A DNA stretch of 64,000 nt from Eublepharis macularius (GCF_028583425.1 NC_072800.1:9623001-9687000), one strand, 5' to 3'. Counted from the first letter of the stretch, positions 1-11,349 are shown. Numbers and translations are program-made. The notes: generated by a model from the letters alone, not told the origin.

Positions 1-2790
1 TGAAATAGCGTCATTGTGAATTCACTAATGCCTCTGACTAGTTAATAGATTCAGGAAATCTCATTGTTAATGCACTAAATTAATGCTCTCTGTTGATTAA
101 ATGCCTTTAAAGGCACTGTCAGTTTCAGAAATTAGGCAGATGGCATAAATCTGGTGTCACAAATTTAGTATCATAAATAAGACAGGTCTACTGCTTAGGG
201 GATTTTAGAGAAGAAACTCAATAATTTTCAGGTCTAGTTAATGACAATTGGAACAGAGAGAGGAAACCTAATGGAATAGTTTTTAGTCTTTCTTAGTGTT
301 ATGCAGTACTTGAGACAATTTGAGAGCAACCCACTTCTCATCTATATTATATTGTGCTTATGGTAGTGAAACTTCTGACAGTGACTGGTTGAACTGCTAT
401 TATGGCATGGAAAGTTCACGAACATTTCAAATGCCAAGGGAGCAACTCTCTCAGAATGTTTGCAGTCCAATTTCTCTGAGTGAAGGGGAAATTGACAGTT
501 TGGCTGGGACTCAAAGCTCACAGCCTCAATGGACAGTAATTTTGTAGATGGAGAGTGAAAAGAAATCTTGAATGATTAGGTTGCTAACTCTGGCTTGGAA
601 AATTCCTGGAGATTTGGGAGCAGTGCCTGAAGGAGTTAAGGTTTGGGGAGGGGAATGAGCTCAGTGGGGATGTGCTGCCATGAAGTACACCCCCCAAGCT
701 GCTGTTTTTTCCAGTGGACCCGATCACTGTAGTCTGGAGATCAGTTATAATTCCAGGAGAACTTCAGGCCTCACTTGAAGGCTGGCAACCCTACTGACAT
801 ATAAGGACGCAAAGGGCAGGAATCCCAGAGGAAAACTGACTGAAGGAAGGATCCAGAGAAGCTGATGAATGAGAAAGAGGAACCCAAAAAAGACAGGAAA
901 GAGGGTTGAGGAAAAAGGTTAAATGGACTAATGCATAATGGGGAGGTGGAGAGAAGTTTCATGACCCAGTCACTCATTTTTTTAGTTGCTGGTTTCTAGC
1001 TTGGGGAGGACTGGCTTGTCCAGGGGTTTCCCACCAGGGTGTCTGTCCTTGCAACTGGGCCGTAAAGCAGCCAGCCACTCCTGACAGACCCCAATTCCCC
1101 ACTAATGAGGATATGCCAAGGGAGCTCACTGGCCCGCTGATTTTCTCCAACTTCTAACCTGCTAGAAGCAGCTGCTAACAGACCCACCTTAAGCCAATTA
1201 CCTCTCCATACAAACAGTGCAAGGTAGGCAAAAAACCCCTCCTCACCGTGTTGCCAATTGTGGGACAAGGAGAAAAAATTCCTATCTGGCCCTGAAAACA
1301 GCGATCAGCCAAACCTGCACTGAAATAAGGTGAGGTGGGTTGGCAGAGCATGAGGCACAAATGAAATACTGAGGGGCAGAGAAGCCCTATAAGGCCTCTT
1401 GCTACACCCCCTCCAGCATTGTCATATGGCCAGGGAAGCACTGCTGCCTCCTCCTCCTTCAGGGAGGCAAATCACGGCCCCTAGCCAAAGTGGCTGTTGC
1501 TGCCAGCCGGGAGTGCCTGTCTCTGCTTTCTGAAGCTTTCCAACCAGAAAAAGGCCAAAGGTTACAGACTTTTGCACATGACATGAAGTCAGTCCTAAAA
1601 CGCAACTTAGAAGTCCTTTGACAATGGGAGGGTTCCAAATGTGACGGATGACAATGGATGAGTTCACTCAAGATGTCTCTGGGCCAGTCCCTCTAATAAA
1701 GAATCAAATAGATGCTAACTGTTTTTATCAGATAATTTCAAAATCTTATGATCATGTATCCTGGAGCAACTCTTTGACATACAAGAACGATGAAGTTCAT
1801 GGATGGTGACATTTCCTTCCATCCACCATCATAAAGAGACTGGCTGGAGTATAACGAGGTGGTACATGAACACTCTACGTACCTGCTTGCTATTAATGGA
1901 AAGCTTCTTTCTGTCCAGCCAACAGGAAATTGTTCCAATATAGCTTATCATTGTGAAAATATGATCCAGCTATTCCCACCTTGCAAGGTCAATAAGAGTC
2001 ATGACTCAGCAAATAAATTTACTGAACTTCATGATTACAGCCACTTAGCAAGCACAGTTTGCTGCTCAAGTCTTTTGGAAACAATAACTAGCAGTAGAGC
2101 CCTCCAAACCAATTCTTACTTCACTTTTGTTCAGAATGGTTTCAAAGAAAGTGCAAAATGATATGAGCAGAGCAAATGTAGGTTTTTGTCTTACGGATGC
2201 TAACTTTTGACATGGTAAACTATAGACAGTCTGATGATTAATCTCAGTTAGGATATCAGGGGACTGCTAGCAACAAATGATTGTTATACCTAGATGCAGT
2301 GTATTAATAATTAAACGTGGAATTGCAAATGAGGTCTCTAATGGTCATTACAGCTCTGATATTATTCCACTGGGCAATTTCAGTTTCCAGAATAGGTCTA
2401 TGAAGCAGCACAAAATAAATTATTCTTAATAATAATAAATTAAAATTGCAATTTCAGTTTTGTATTTTTGAAACAAAGGGCAGGGGATCGGCTTTCAATG
2501 CATTTCCCATATAACATAAACAAGTTCTCCCAAAGAAAAGTTATCCATCCATATAAGTTTTTTAAAAATCAGTTGTATTTTTTAAATATTTAAACTGATG
2601 TGATGAGCATATCAGGATTGGGTTAGATGCAAGGTGAACTGGTAACAGTTTTCAACTTCACCGGGACAATCAGAGCGTACACAAATAGCAGAATGAAAGA
2701 GCACATTTTATAATACGCCTGCCCAGTATGTAGTAAAAGAGTACAGTAGACAGGGGTGAGATAGAAGTCTTCCCTCTCCTATGGGTTACT
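1..2790. other. intergenic DNA, no gene recognised
   Basis: AT-rich sequence without a convincing coding exon; the open frames are short and lack recognisable domains. A degenerate interspersed repeat lies at about 592-795 (listed separately). The block at about 1000-1560 is more GC-balanced and may be an old retroelement 3' region, but I do not recognise the family. The rest shows nothing identifiable. Confidence 0.6.
592..795. repeat. short non-autonomous repeat, 'GGTTGGCAACCCT' end family
   Basis: About 200 bp of a family repeated at least five times here (also about 15515-15665, 16408-16607, 29535-29751 and 62895-63095). One end reads 'ggctggcaaccct' and the other 'cttggaaaattcctggagatt', with a central 'ctccagtctggagatcagt'-like core. 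The ends are roughly inverted, and the 29.5-kb copy is flanked by a 10-bp direct repeat. It is common squamate interspersed DNA, but the transposon class cannot be fixed from this copy. Confidence 0.6.
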
Positions 2791-3059
2791 TTTACATTTT
2801 CAGGAATGGTTTACGTGGTTAGTAGGCAGGGCTGGCACGTCCATGGAGGCAAGTCCAGCAACTGCCTCAAGCATAGAGGCACCGGAGGGGGCACCAGGGG
2901 AAGGGGCGCATGCCACGGAGCAACTGAGCGGGAGGGCTGGGAGGACGCACGCACGCCAAGCATTCCCCCCATCTCCTGCCTGTTGCCTCACAAACTGGAA
3001 AGGAGCAGAGGAAAAGTGACAAGTTTCTTTCGGGGGACTGGGGGGGATGGGATGGAATA

Positions 3060-3162
3060 ATGACAGAAGAAAGCAAAGGGGAAGGGAAAGGAGAAAGCGG
3101 GAAGGACCCAGAGAAACAGCTGCGCCTCAGGGTGTGCGCTTTGAATGAGCTGCTGAAGACGC
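3060..3162 (+). pseudogene. PREX2-like: PREX2-like first coding exon fragment
   Basis: From an ATG at 3060 the frame encodes an acidic/basic leader, then EKQLRLRVCALNELLKT. This closely resembles the start of PREX2 (P-Rex2, a PIP3-dependent Rac guanine-nucleotide exchange factor), where the same motif leads into the DH domain. In intact proteins the motif is followed by an ERDYVGTL-type DH start. Here similarity stops at about 3162, exactly where one arm of a 29-bp inverted repeat begins (3157-3185, partner 3277-3305). No splice donor is visible at the break. The block lies in GC-rich DNA upstream of MOCOS, and PREX2 is not a MOCOS neighbour in human. I infer a duplicated or translocated exon fragment. 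A rearranged or misassembled true 5' exon, or PREX1, are alternatives. The family call rests on remembered family sequence, not a search. Confidence 0.55.
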
Positions 3163-3305
3163 AAATCCTTCTTCCAGGCACAAGCCTGCTGGACGCGAGG
3201 GCACCCAAAGACCATTCCGGGGTGGGCTGCTGCTGCTCTCTCCCAGGGCGCCCTCGCGTCGGGGGTGGGGAGGGGGGCTTGTGCCTGGAAGAAGGATTTG
3301 CGTCT
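3157..3305. repeat. 29-bp perfect inverted repeat at the PREX2-like breakpoint
   Basis: The left arm 3157-3185 begins agacgcaaatccttcttcc and is perfectly reverse-complementary to 3277-3305, across a loop of about 91 bp. Inside it, a second shorter pair (gacgcgagggc at about 3191 and gccctcgcgtc at about 3250) extends the potential hairpin. The left arm starts within the codons where similarity to PREX2 ends, which suggests a rearrangement junction. Confidence 0.75.
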
Positions 3306-3399
3306 TGGGGGGAATGCTTTGGGTCTCCACCCCCCCACACAAACACACACGTTCAGAGAGGGTAGTGAGCAGTGGCAGAGAGGGAAAGGCATCTCCTAC

Positions 3400-5358
3400 A
3401 TTTCCTTGTCTCATTTGGTCTGGCACTAAGTTGCCCCGTGCTGCTGCCGACGCCGCTAACACACAGCTGTGGGCCAGGCACAGCAGATGGCCAGGGCAGT
3501 GCAGGACAACTGAGCAGTCTGGGTGTGCGCACACACGCACATGCGCACACAGGGGCAGCAACAGCCCTGAAGCTGCCCCCGGCCTCAGGCACCAGAAACT
3601 CTGGCACCAGCCCTGTTAGTAGGCTATTCAAAATGGTAACCACACTGCTGTTTGAAGCGGTACAGTCCTTTCTGCCACATCATTCTACTGCACTCCGCCA
3701 GCTTGAGACTTACAGTACAATCCTAAATAAAGTTACTTCAGAGTAAGCCCATTGAATTTAATGGGCTTAGACTGGAGGAATTTTTCTTAGGATTGCTCTG
3801 CTGATGTGTAGAAAAGGTGATTAGAAAAAACACTCAATCCCTCTGCACATAGGAACTGATAATGGGGTGTATCTCTAGATGTACTGGAGCTGCTCTGAAG
3901 TTTGATGCTCTGTTATTGTGGTTGCATTATTTTAAGATGCAATATTAAGGATAATGGTATATTAGTAATGAGAAATCTTTCATTCTGGAGGCCTTTTTTA
4001 GCTTATAATTTTTGCGAGGCATTATTGAATACCACTCATATACTGTCATGGTGCCGTCTGGAAACAAAATGTCAAAATTCACAACTAAGATTTGCATGAT
4101 AAAATTTGTGCCTAATATATGATGATTGAATTTCTGAATGAATTGACATTTAACATCAAAATTTAACTGTTTCAAGGGAATATATCAAGGGAATATTATC
4201 TGTCTAAATGAATGAGTAAATGAGTTGTGTGATTCAACCCCAAAATATTGCCAAATAATGATTTCTGCTCAGTCTCTGTGATCAGAGATACTATCCAATA
4301 TTTCTATTTCTTGTTCTATTTCTTGGCACTTGTTGGAGAAGCAGTTTAGCATAAGCCAGCTTTGGTGTGGTTGGTGCTTGCCAGCTGGCAAACTGTCACC
4401 ATTTTGTGGCCTTTGGGGAGCACTCTATGAACCTTTGACAGGTGAGAGTTGTCTCAGACATAATCTGAGGCTGTTCCTTAAACATTCTCAGTCCACCACT
4501 ATTTTTTGTTTTTAAACAAGCGTATTTTTTCAAAATCTGCACAATATTTGGGTCTTTTTTTTACTTTTAAAACCTTGTATTTGCGCATGCACTTTATACA
4601 AAAGAATACGAATATAACTGACCACATCACTATGACTTGAAAAGGGAGTATCTAAAGTTGTCAATTTTTGCGCAATCCGAAACAGAGTTACGTTGTTCCA
4701 AGTTCCAAGCTAAAAATAAGATTCAACAAGATCTGTACACACACGTTCGCAACTTAGGGGGATGTGGTAAAAAAAGGGGTGGGGCAAAAGCCAACGTATG
4801 GCCTTTGGGTTCATCTAGTTAAATCTCTCTGCCTACCTTTTTAATAATCATAGAAGCCAAAATAGTATACTTTTTAAAACATAGAGGTTTAAAAATATTT
4901 ATATAAAGACGTCTCATGACTTATCATTGCAAGATGGCTCCCTACGGGTTCTGTTTTAGTACTTTGTTCTCTTACAATATTTCCTCACTTTTTTATTTCT
5001 AATTTTCACTTTGTTGCTTCACCATGTAACGATGTCTAATTTACTTTTTTTGGTTAAATTATTCCATTGCCTGATTGACCTGAGGATTAAGTATTTTTTT
5101 ACTAATGTTTTCTTACCTGCTAGCCACTACACCCTTTAAATTCCCAATAATTCCTCATGATCTTTAATGTTAGTATGCTTATATATTTATAGTCTGTGAT
5201 AGCCCCTCTCTTTTGTCATCCATTTGTGATTATAAAATGGCAAATTCGGAAGTTGTATGTTGTATTGAAGAAATGTGTAAAATCTAATTGTTATCATGAT
5301 TCCACTGTGAACTTGTGATGTAAATAGTTCACAAATGAAAAAGGGGCTCCCCAAAAAG
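3400..5358. other. intergenic DNA
   Basis: GC-rich to about 3620, then strongly AT-rich. It contains one Harbinger-type MITE (3713-3800, separate entry). No coding exon, RNA gene or clear LINE was recognised in 3810-5358. Confidence 0.6.
3713..3800. mobile_element. Harbinger-type palindromic MITE copy (about 88 bp)
   Basis: Starts CAGTACAATCCTAAATAAAG and ends CTTAGGATTGCTCTG. The two halves are imperfect reverse complements around 'cccattgaatttaatggg'. It is preceded by TTA, while the 3' flank (CTG) does not preserve a duplication. The ends match the 16952-17023 and 23565-23650 copies and resemble the termini of the 8-kb Harbinger element at 43284-51327. Confidence 0.75.
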
Positions 5359-6531
5359 AGCTCAAAACAGAAAGGTACAGCCTACAGGGGGATTAGAAAA
5401 CGCTGTACAATTATTACAAAATTTTTGAATTTTAAAGTGCTCACGTGCTCAAAAGTGTAAACTATTACAAGTAAGAACAATAATTACATTCAAGAACAAG
5501 AATTACATTCAGTCCATCATATAAGGTATAAGCAATGTATACACACAATCATAAGATAATGGAGGTCAACAAAACAATTAAACACCACTGGTCTGAATAC
5601 AGGAAGAGCTTCAGTTTGTATTGCACATAATTGTCCAATTCATATTTCCTGAAATATTTTTATGTCTTTTGCAGATGTTGCAAAGTCCTTCCCTTGTCAG
5701 GTTAACACAGAAAGATTGGCAGAATCACCCTCACTTCCAGAATATAGTGTAAATTAATAAAGCCTTTGCACAGACCAAATGTTGTGGCTGTACATAGGAT
5801 TAATTTCTAACAAAGTGGGCGGAGCTTGACGGGCATGTGACAGCAATATAATCCCGTTTCATAGTAAATACTTTTTCAAGGGCACAATTAGACCATGACA
5901 AATGCTACAAAACATAATGAAAAAGCATATTAAAAACATACAATGTATGTAAAAACATACATACAACCAATGTACTGTTAGAGAATCTCACCCAATCTAC
6001 TTACATATACCGTTAGTTCTAACCGGCTTAAGTTTCCAGTTGGTGTGATTTTCAACAAAAATTCACCATATAGGGTGTCACACATCATCACATTTTATGT
6101 GATGCACATCATTTGGTTTGTGCAAAGGCTTTATTAATTTACACTGTATTCTGGAAGCGAGGTGATTCTGCCAATCTTCCTGTGTTAACCCGACACGGGA
6201 AGGACTTTGCAACATCTGCAAAAGACATAAAAATATTTCAGGAAATATGAATTGGACAATTATGTGCAATACAAACTGAAGCTCTTCCTGTATTCAGACC
6301 AGGGGTGTTTAATTGTTTTGTTGACCTCCATTATCTTATGATTGTGTGTATACATTGCTTATACCTTATATGATGGACTGAATGTAATTCTTGTTCTTGA
6401 ATGTAATTATTGTTCTTACTTGTAATAGTTTCCAATTTTGAGCACGTGAGCACTTTAAAATTCAAAAATTTTGTAATAATTGTACAGAGTTTTCTAATCC
6501 CCCCGTAGGCTGTGCCTTTCTGTTTTGAGCT
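5359..6531. repeat. large inverted repeat (arms about 422 bp, spacer about 328 bp)
   Basis: The left arm 5359-5781 (begins agctcaaaacagaaagg) and right arm 6110-6531 (ends cctttctgttttgagct) are reverse complements with a small number of differences over their whole length. The spacer 5782-6109 is unique and AT-rich, with small palindromes such as the one around catcacattttatgtgatg. No open frame of note is present. It could be a foldback DNA element or two inverted copies of one retroelement end (for example Penelope-like); the class is unresolved. Confidence 0.85.
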
Positions 6532-7186
6532 GTGAATAGCTCTGCAAATTGGGTAAAATAAAGGTATTTTAGAAATATCTGTACACACTAGAAAAGTGGA
6601 CAGACTTTAACAAGATGCAATTTAACATGGATAAGTGCCGGATTCTCCACCTGGGTAACAAAAATGCAAAGCATGTATACTGGATGAGGGATACACTTCT
6701 AGGTATCATAGCGTGTGAACAAGATCTTGGGCTACTGGTGAATGAGAAGCTAAATATGAGCAGTTAGTGTGATGCAGCAGCAAAAAAGGTGAATGCAATG
6801 TGGGGTATATCAACAAAAGCATAACATCAAAAAACAGGATGTCATTTTCCTAATATATTTTCCCATTTTCCCAGGACCTGCCTGGAGTACTCTGTGCAAT
6901 TCTGGAGGTCTCACTTCAAAAAGGATGTGGACAGATTGGAACGGGTGCAGAGTGTCAGGCAGGCAAGCCAGCTTGCCTGACATGACTGTGAATGCATGTC
7001 TACTTGGGGGGAGGGGATGGGCTTTCTCCTTGTAGTACAGCTTCCTTCACTATGCCTATGCTTTGCTAAGAGACCTTATCAGTGCAGCTGTGTGGGAACC
7101 AGGCATAGGAATTTCAACTGGGCATCTCTTGCAGAACTTTCGCTGACTTCAACTGACTTGTTTGGACTGGAGGAGGGGAACTAGAG

Positions 7187-8030
7187 AGCAATTCATTGCC
7201 AAGTTTTGGCAGGAGCTGATGGAAGTAATAGGCATGACTCAAGGGTTATCATCCTGAGGCCAATGGGCAATCCGAAAGGTTTAATCAAGTCTTGGAGCAA
7301 TTTTTAAGGTGTTACATTAATTATCAACAAGATAATTGGACTGATTTCCTAGCATTCACAGAATATTGTTACAACAATAGCATTCATAGCTCTACAGGAA
7401 CATCCCCATTCAAGATCACACAGGGCTTTGAAGGCAAACCCTTGTCGTTTGTGAAAGACCCCCACCTGGCAGTGGGGGGGGGATCTCATTACTTGGTGGA
7501 ACTCTATTGTAAAACAGTAGGATCTAATAAAGAAAACCCTGGAAAGAGCCAAACAAAAAGCATGCTGACCATAAACGCTCCCTCTTCTGGGATCTGAAAC
7601 CTGGAGATGAGGTTTATGGGTCCACAAAAAATCTCAAGGGTGAACAGCCGAATAAAAAATTAGGATGGAAGTATATCGGACCTTATAAAATCATCGATGT
7701 CATAAATGGGGTGGCTGTTAAAGTAGACCTGCCCAAGAATTTAAGACATATTCATCCAGTATTCCACTGCAGCTTGTTGAAGAAAGCCCCAGAAGCAAAC
7801 ACCTGGCACCGAAATCTGAAGTTCCTCCCCCCCTCATGGTGGATGGACAACCTCATCATGAAGTGGAAGAGGTGTTGGACTCAAAATGGAGAAGAGGAAA
7901 ATTATTTTACCTGATAAAATGGAAGTACTTTGACCAAGGTCAAAATGAGTGGGTTCAAGCTTAAAGATGTAAAAGTTAAAAGACTCGTCAAAGCTTTTCA
8001 CAAATGTTATCCGGAGAACCCGAGGGAGGG
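7187..8030 (+). pseudogene. degenerate Gypsy integrase C-terminus plus chromodomain
   Basis: Translated pieces show the distal integrase core (for example QVLEQFLRCYINYQQDNWTD and YNNSIHSSTG-type residues), then a GPYKI-like SH3-type segment. This is followed by HPVFHCSLLKK and a chromodomain-like stretch around LFYLIKWKYF at about 7895-7935. The order integrase, HPVFH motif, chromodomain is characteristic of Ty3/Gypsy chromoviruses. The frame is broken by stops and frameshifts (for example near 7250 and about 7595) and the upstream half is deleted. It cannot encode a functional protein. Confidence 0.8.
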
Positions 8031-8069
8031 GTGATCTTGTTATAGATGTAGTTTTGGAGGGGGGGATAA

Positions 8070-8660
8070 TGTCAGGCAGGCAAGCCAGCTTGCCTGACAT
8101 GACTGTGAATGCATGTCTACTTGGGGGGAGGGGATGGGCTTTCTCCTTGTAGTGCAGCTTCCTTCACTATGCCTATGCTTTGCTAAGAGACCTTATCAGT
8201 GCAGCTGTGTGGGAACCAGGCATGGGAACTTCGACTGGGGATCTCTTGCAGAACTTTTGCTGACTTCAACTGACTTGTTTGGACTGGGGGAGGGGAACTA
8301 GAGCATAATGTCTCGGGGAAGACTGTACTTCAGCATTCTGGGCAAACTCTATGTAACAGAGCACTTCTAGGGAGTTTAATCTGAGTGAAGAATGAACTCA
8401 TGCAACCATGTTGGATGAAGTGGAGAGTCTGAGAGAATCCCTTAGCCAGGTTTGACATTTTGCCCAGAATCCCATAGTTTCCTTGAAACCTGGGAACCGG
8501 GGAGATCCCCCTACCTGTGCCATGGCAGATGGAGTGGGCAACAGAACTCCAGCAATATGTAACAGAGCTAGGAAGTTTTATCTGAATAAAGACCTTTAAA
8601 TCATGCAACCATGTTGGATGAAGTGGAGAGTCTGAGAGAATCCCCTAGGCAGGCCTGACA
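8070..8660 (+). repeat. 3' LTR of the Gypsy element, with an internal duplication
   Basis: 591-bp LTR from TGTCAGGC to GCCTGACA. A block containing catgcaaccatgttggatg and the following 'aagtggagagtctgagagaat' occurs twice (about 8399-8445 and 8602-8648), so the 3' half contains a tandem-type duplication of about 200 bp. A likely polyadenylation signal (gaataaag) lies at about 8583-8590. Confidence 0.8.
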
Positions 8661-8865
8661 CAGAGGAGAGCAACCAGGATGATCAGGGGCCTGGAGACCG
8701 AGCCCTACACGGAAAGACTGAGGGACTTGGGAATGTTCAGTTTGGAGAAGAGGGGAGAAAAGGCTGTCACTTAGAGGAAGGAAGGGAGCTGTTCCTGTTG
8801 GCAACAGAGGATAGGACTTGAAACAATGGGTTTAAACTACAGGAGGGAAGGTATCAGCTGGAAAT

Positions 8866-9364
8866 TGTCAGGCTCTGGGTGACAGGATATGGCAGACAGA
8901 TCCCTGTACCATTGCAGCAAGAAATCCAGGCTCTTGGTTAAATGGTTTTATTCAGAAATCAAATAATTTCTATACATATGTCCATAGGATTACTCAGAAG
9001 CAAGAAAGCATCAAAGCAGCACACATTCCTTGACAGGAATAGAAACTTGAAGAAAGAACAGCTCTAAATACCCAATCATTCCCCCCTCCCAACTAAACCA
9101 CAGGTTTGGGAAATGTCCTGGGAATTTCTTCCAGGGTTTATACATCAGCCTAGACAGGACAAAAGGCATAAGATTAAACTGTAACATTTCAGACAACGCA
9201 AGGTCGCTTCTGGGAGCTTCAAAGGAAGGAGATAAGCCAGTTGTGTTCTCAGGATGTTTGTGAAATGAAAGTGATGGTTAAGGCATTTGCAAAATGACAT
9301 TAAGATGCAGCATTAAACATTGGTTCAGTGTTAGCATTGGCATGGATGGGGTTCAGACACGACA
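8866..9364 (-). mobile_element. solo LTR (family A) inserted in CR1
   Basis: 499 bp, from TGTCAGGCTCTGG to CAGACACGACA, flanked by the 5-bp duplication GAAAT (8861-8865 and 9365-9369). The reverse complement contains a polyadenylation signal (ctgaataaaacc, + strand about 8943-8954), so the LTR is antisense. A second copy of the same family lies at 36083-36557. No internal region is present. Confidence 0.8.
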
Positions 9365-9524
9365 GAAATTAGGAAAAACTTCTTCACATTAAGAGTAATT
9401 TAGCAGTAGAATCGACTGCCCAGGGATGTGTTGGGTTCCCCCTCACTGGCAGTCTTCAAGGAGCGGCTGGACAGATACTTGTCGTGGATGCTTTAGGCTG
9501 TTCCTGCAGGCGTTTGGAGTAGAT

Positions 9525-9674
9525 TTAGGCTGCAATTTTTTATAGTTTTGTACGATGCGTTTAAATGTTTTATATGGAATGTTTTAAATGTTTTAATTGC
9601 TGTTATCCGCCCTGAGCCTGCTTGCGGGGAGGGCAGAATACAAATACGATTAAATAAATAAATAAATAAATAAA
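9525..9674 (+). mobile_element. L2-type LINE 3' tail inserted in CR1
   Basis: The segment contains 'ccgccctgagcctgcttgcgg' and ends in a (TAAA)n microsatellite, the usual 3' end of squamate L2-like LINEs; the same end occurs at 10760-10845. It splits the CR1 tail and is flanked by TAGAT (9520-9524 and 9675-9679). Confidence 0.7.
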
Positions 9675-9720
9675 TAGATGGTCTGTAAGGCCCATTCCAG
9701 TTCTATCATTCTAAGTCCAC

Positions 9721-10335
9721 TGAAGTCCATAGGCTTAGAAGGATTTAACTGTGTTTAGAATTGCTATTTTTATAACATGTCTTTAATGATATAAGGCTCA
9801 GAGCTTAGAATTCTCTTAATTTCAGTAGACTTGAAATGATTATACTACCTTCGATGACCAACCCACATGTGGATATGGAATACCTTTATTTTGCTGTCTT
9901 TTAACACAATATAGAAGCAATTTTGCAAATGTGACTAAATTGCAGTGGAGTCAGATAACATCTGCACAGCAGTTTCAGAGGGTTTTCTCTGACTAAATCA
10001 GAAATAGCTTGAAGAGGATGTACTGCCCAGATGGCATCTCATTTCTTCACATGAATAGCAACACCAACACCCAGATTAATAGCAAAGCAACTGATATCTC
10101 TGTACGTGGCATTGATTAGAACACCATAAATCAATAAGTCTAAACTTTTGGAAAGGCTAGAGGCAAAGCATCTTACAGATTCTACACCAGGAGTCAGACC
10201 TGAAGATAAGCTGTTTAACCGTATGAATTTGGTACTAGCTTGGAATCTATTTAATATTTGTTGCCCTGAGATGGACATATGTCCTGGCAGACAAGAACAA
10301 CTATATTATCTGCAGATCCCAGAGGACTCTCTGCT
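9721..10335. other. intergenic DNA
   Basis: AT-rich sequence. The part at 9715-9775 vaguely resembles a decayed Harbinger MITE ('aggcttagaaggatttaactg'). No gene recognised. Confidence 0.5.
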
Positions 10336-10339
10336 CCAA

Positions 10340-10845
10340 TGAGAAACATCTGCTAAAGGTCCCTGGCCCCAGGGAGGCCCACCTGGCATTGACCAGGGCC
10401 AGGGCCTTCTCGGTCCTGGCCCCAGCCTGGTGGAACGCTCTGTCTAATGAGACCAAGGTCCGGCAAGATTTGTTATCTTTTTGCCAGGCCTGCAAGACAG
10501 AGCTGTTCTGCCAGGCATATGGGCGGTGCTAAGCGGAGCCCCCTTGGCTCGTTGATTATGGATCGGGCCCTCCCCACCACCAATACCCCCATTTAAAAAT
10601 CGTTTTACTGCAAAGATGCTCTGAAGATGATCTAAGTTTGGTCAGTGGAACTTTGTGCTGCTATGTTGATGTTTATATATGTATTTTAAACTGTGTAAAT
10701 TTGGATGTTTTTATGGTTGCTAATTTATAATAACTGTTTTATATATTTTAACCTTTATGCATCTGTAATCTACCCTGAGCCTGCTAGAAATGTGAGGAGG
10801 GCGGAATAAAAATAAAAAATAAATAAAAAAATAAAGTATTTCCAA
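10340..10845 (+). mobile_element. L2-type LINE, end of ORF2 and 3' UTR
   Basis: One forward frame at 10340-10530 reads like the extreme C-terminus of an L2-type reverse-transcriptase ORF (basic ...RARAFSVLAPAWWNALS-like residues). The 3' UTR with 'accctgagcctgctag' and a terminal A/T-rich (AAATA)n tract follow. It is broken by stops. Confidence 0.7.
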
Positions 10846-11179
10846 ACTCCTTGATTGCTGATGCTTATCACTGTTGAAGCAGTTCAAATTGGAAATTGGG
10901 TGGAGATGACTGGCTATTTTTTCCCATCCCAAGTTTCCAAGTGTTAAGAAACTACTCCATAAATTGGTTTGAAATGTCATTGCCATTTTTAAAGCTATGA
11001 AGTATCAAGAGGAAGATATTTATATGGGGAGGATCATTAAGTTAGTTCTTTTGGGCCCTGTTTTCTGTCTTAGGACTGAAAGCCTTTTAAAAATTGTGCT
11101 GGTTCTCTCCATTGTTTTGATTTTACATGTCTTTTTTTCAACATTTTAATTATATTGTTATGCGAGGGAAGGTGGCACG

Positions 11180-11345
11180 GAATAGCCCAAACATGTCAGA
11201 TCTTGGAAGCTAAGCAGGGGGTGACCCCCAAGGAAACTCGACAGAGGAAGGCACCGGCAAACCGCCTCTTCTTCTTACGTGCCTTGATAGCCCGTTGCTG
11301 AAGTCTCCATAAGTTGTGACTTGACAGCACATACACACACACACA
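11180..11345 (+). mobile_element. 5S rRNA-derived SINE
   Basis: Contains 'cagatcttggaagctaagcag', which matches the internal control region of eukaryotic 5S rRNA. A body with 'ggaaggcaccggcaaaccgcc' and 'agttgtgacttgacagcac' and a (CA)n tail follow. The 5S-like head is rearranged and the rest of the 5S gene is missing, so this is a SINE, not a 5S gene. Confidence 0.75.
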
Positions 11346-11349
11346 CAAT

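Larger units (their letters stand above)
6953..8660 (+). mobile_element. Ty3/Gypsy chromovirus-type LTR retrotransposon, internally deleted
   Basis: The element begins TGTCAGGC and ends GCCTGACA and is flanked by the 5-bp duplication CAGAG (6948-6952 and 8661-8665). A truncated 5' LTR (6953-7186) matches the first 234 bp of the 3' LTR (8070-8660) with few differences. It is joined directly to the C-terminal part of the integrase region, so gag, protease, reverse transcriptase and RNase H are missing. The surviving coding remnant is described separately. This is an old, non-autonomous copy inside CR1. Confidence 0.85.
6593..9720 (+). mobile_element. CR1-type LINE 3' region, split by three insertions
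   Basis: The CR1 3' segment is readable in four pieces: 6593-6952, 8661-8865, 9365-9524 and 9675-about 9720. Recognisable landmarks are 'aaaaggatgtggacagattgg', 'caaccaggatgatcagggg', 'ggaaaaacttcttcacatt' and the terminal 'cccattccagttctatcattct', all typical of amniote CR1 3' ends. The pieces are colinear. The gaps are a Ty3/Gypsy element, a solo LTR and an L2-type tail, each with a short target duplication. No intact reading frame remains. Confidence 0.8.

Noticed and set aside
2806..3746. A host gene across the GC-rich block at 2.8-3.7 kb
   Set aside because: Apart from the PREX2-like fragment no frame shows a conserved domain, and the frames overlap on both strands.
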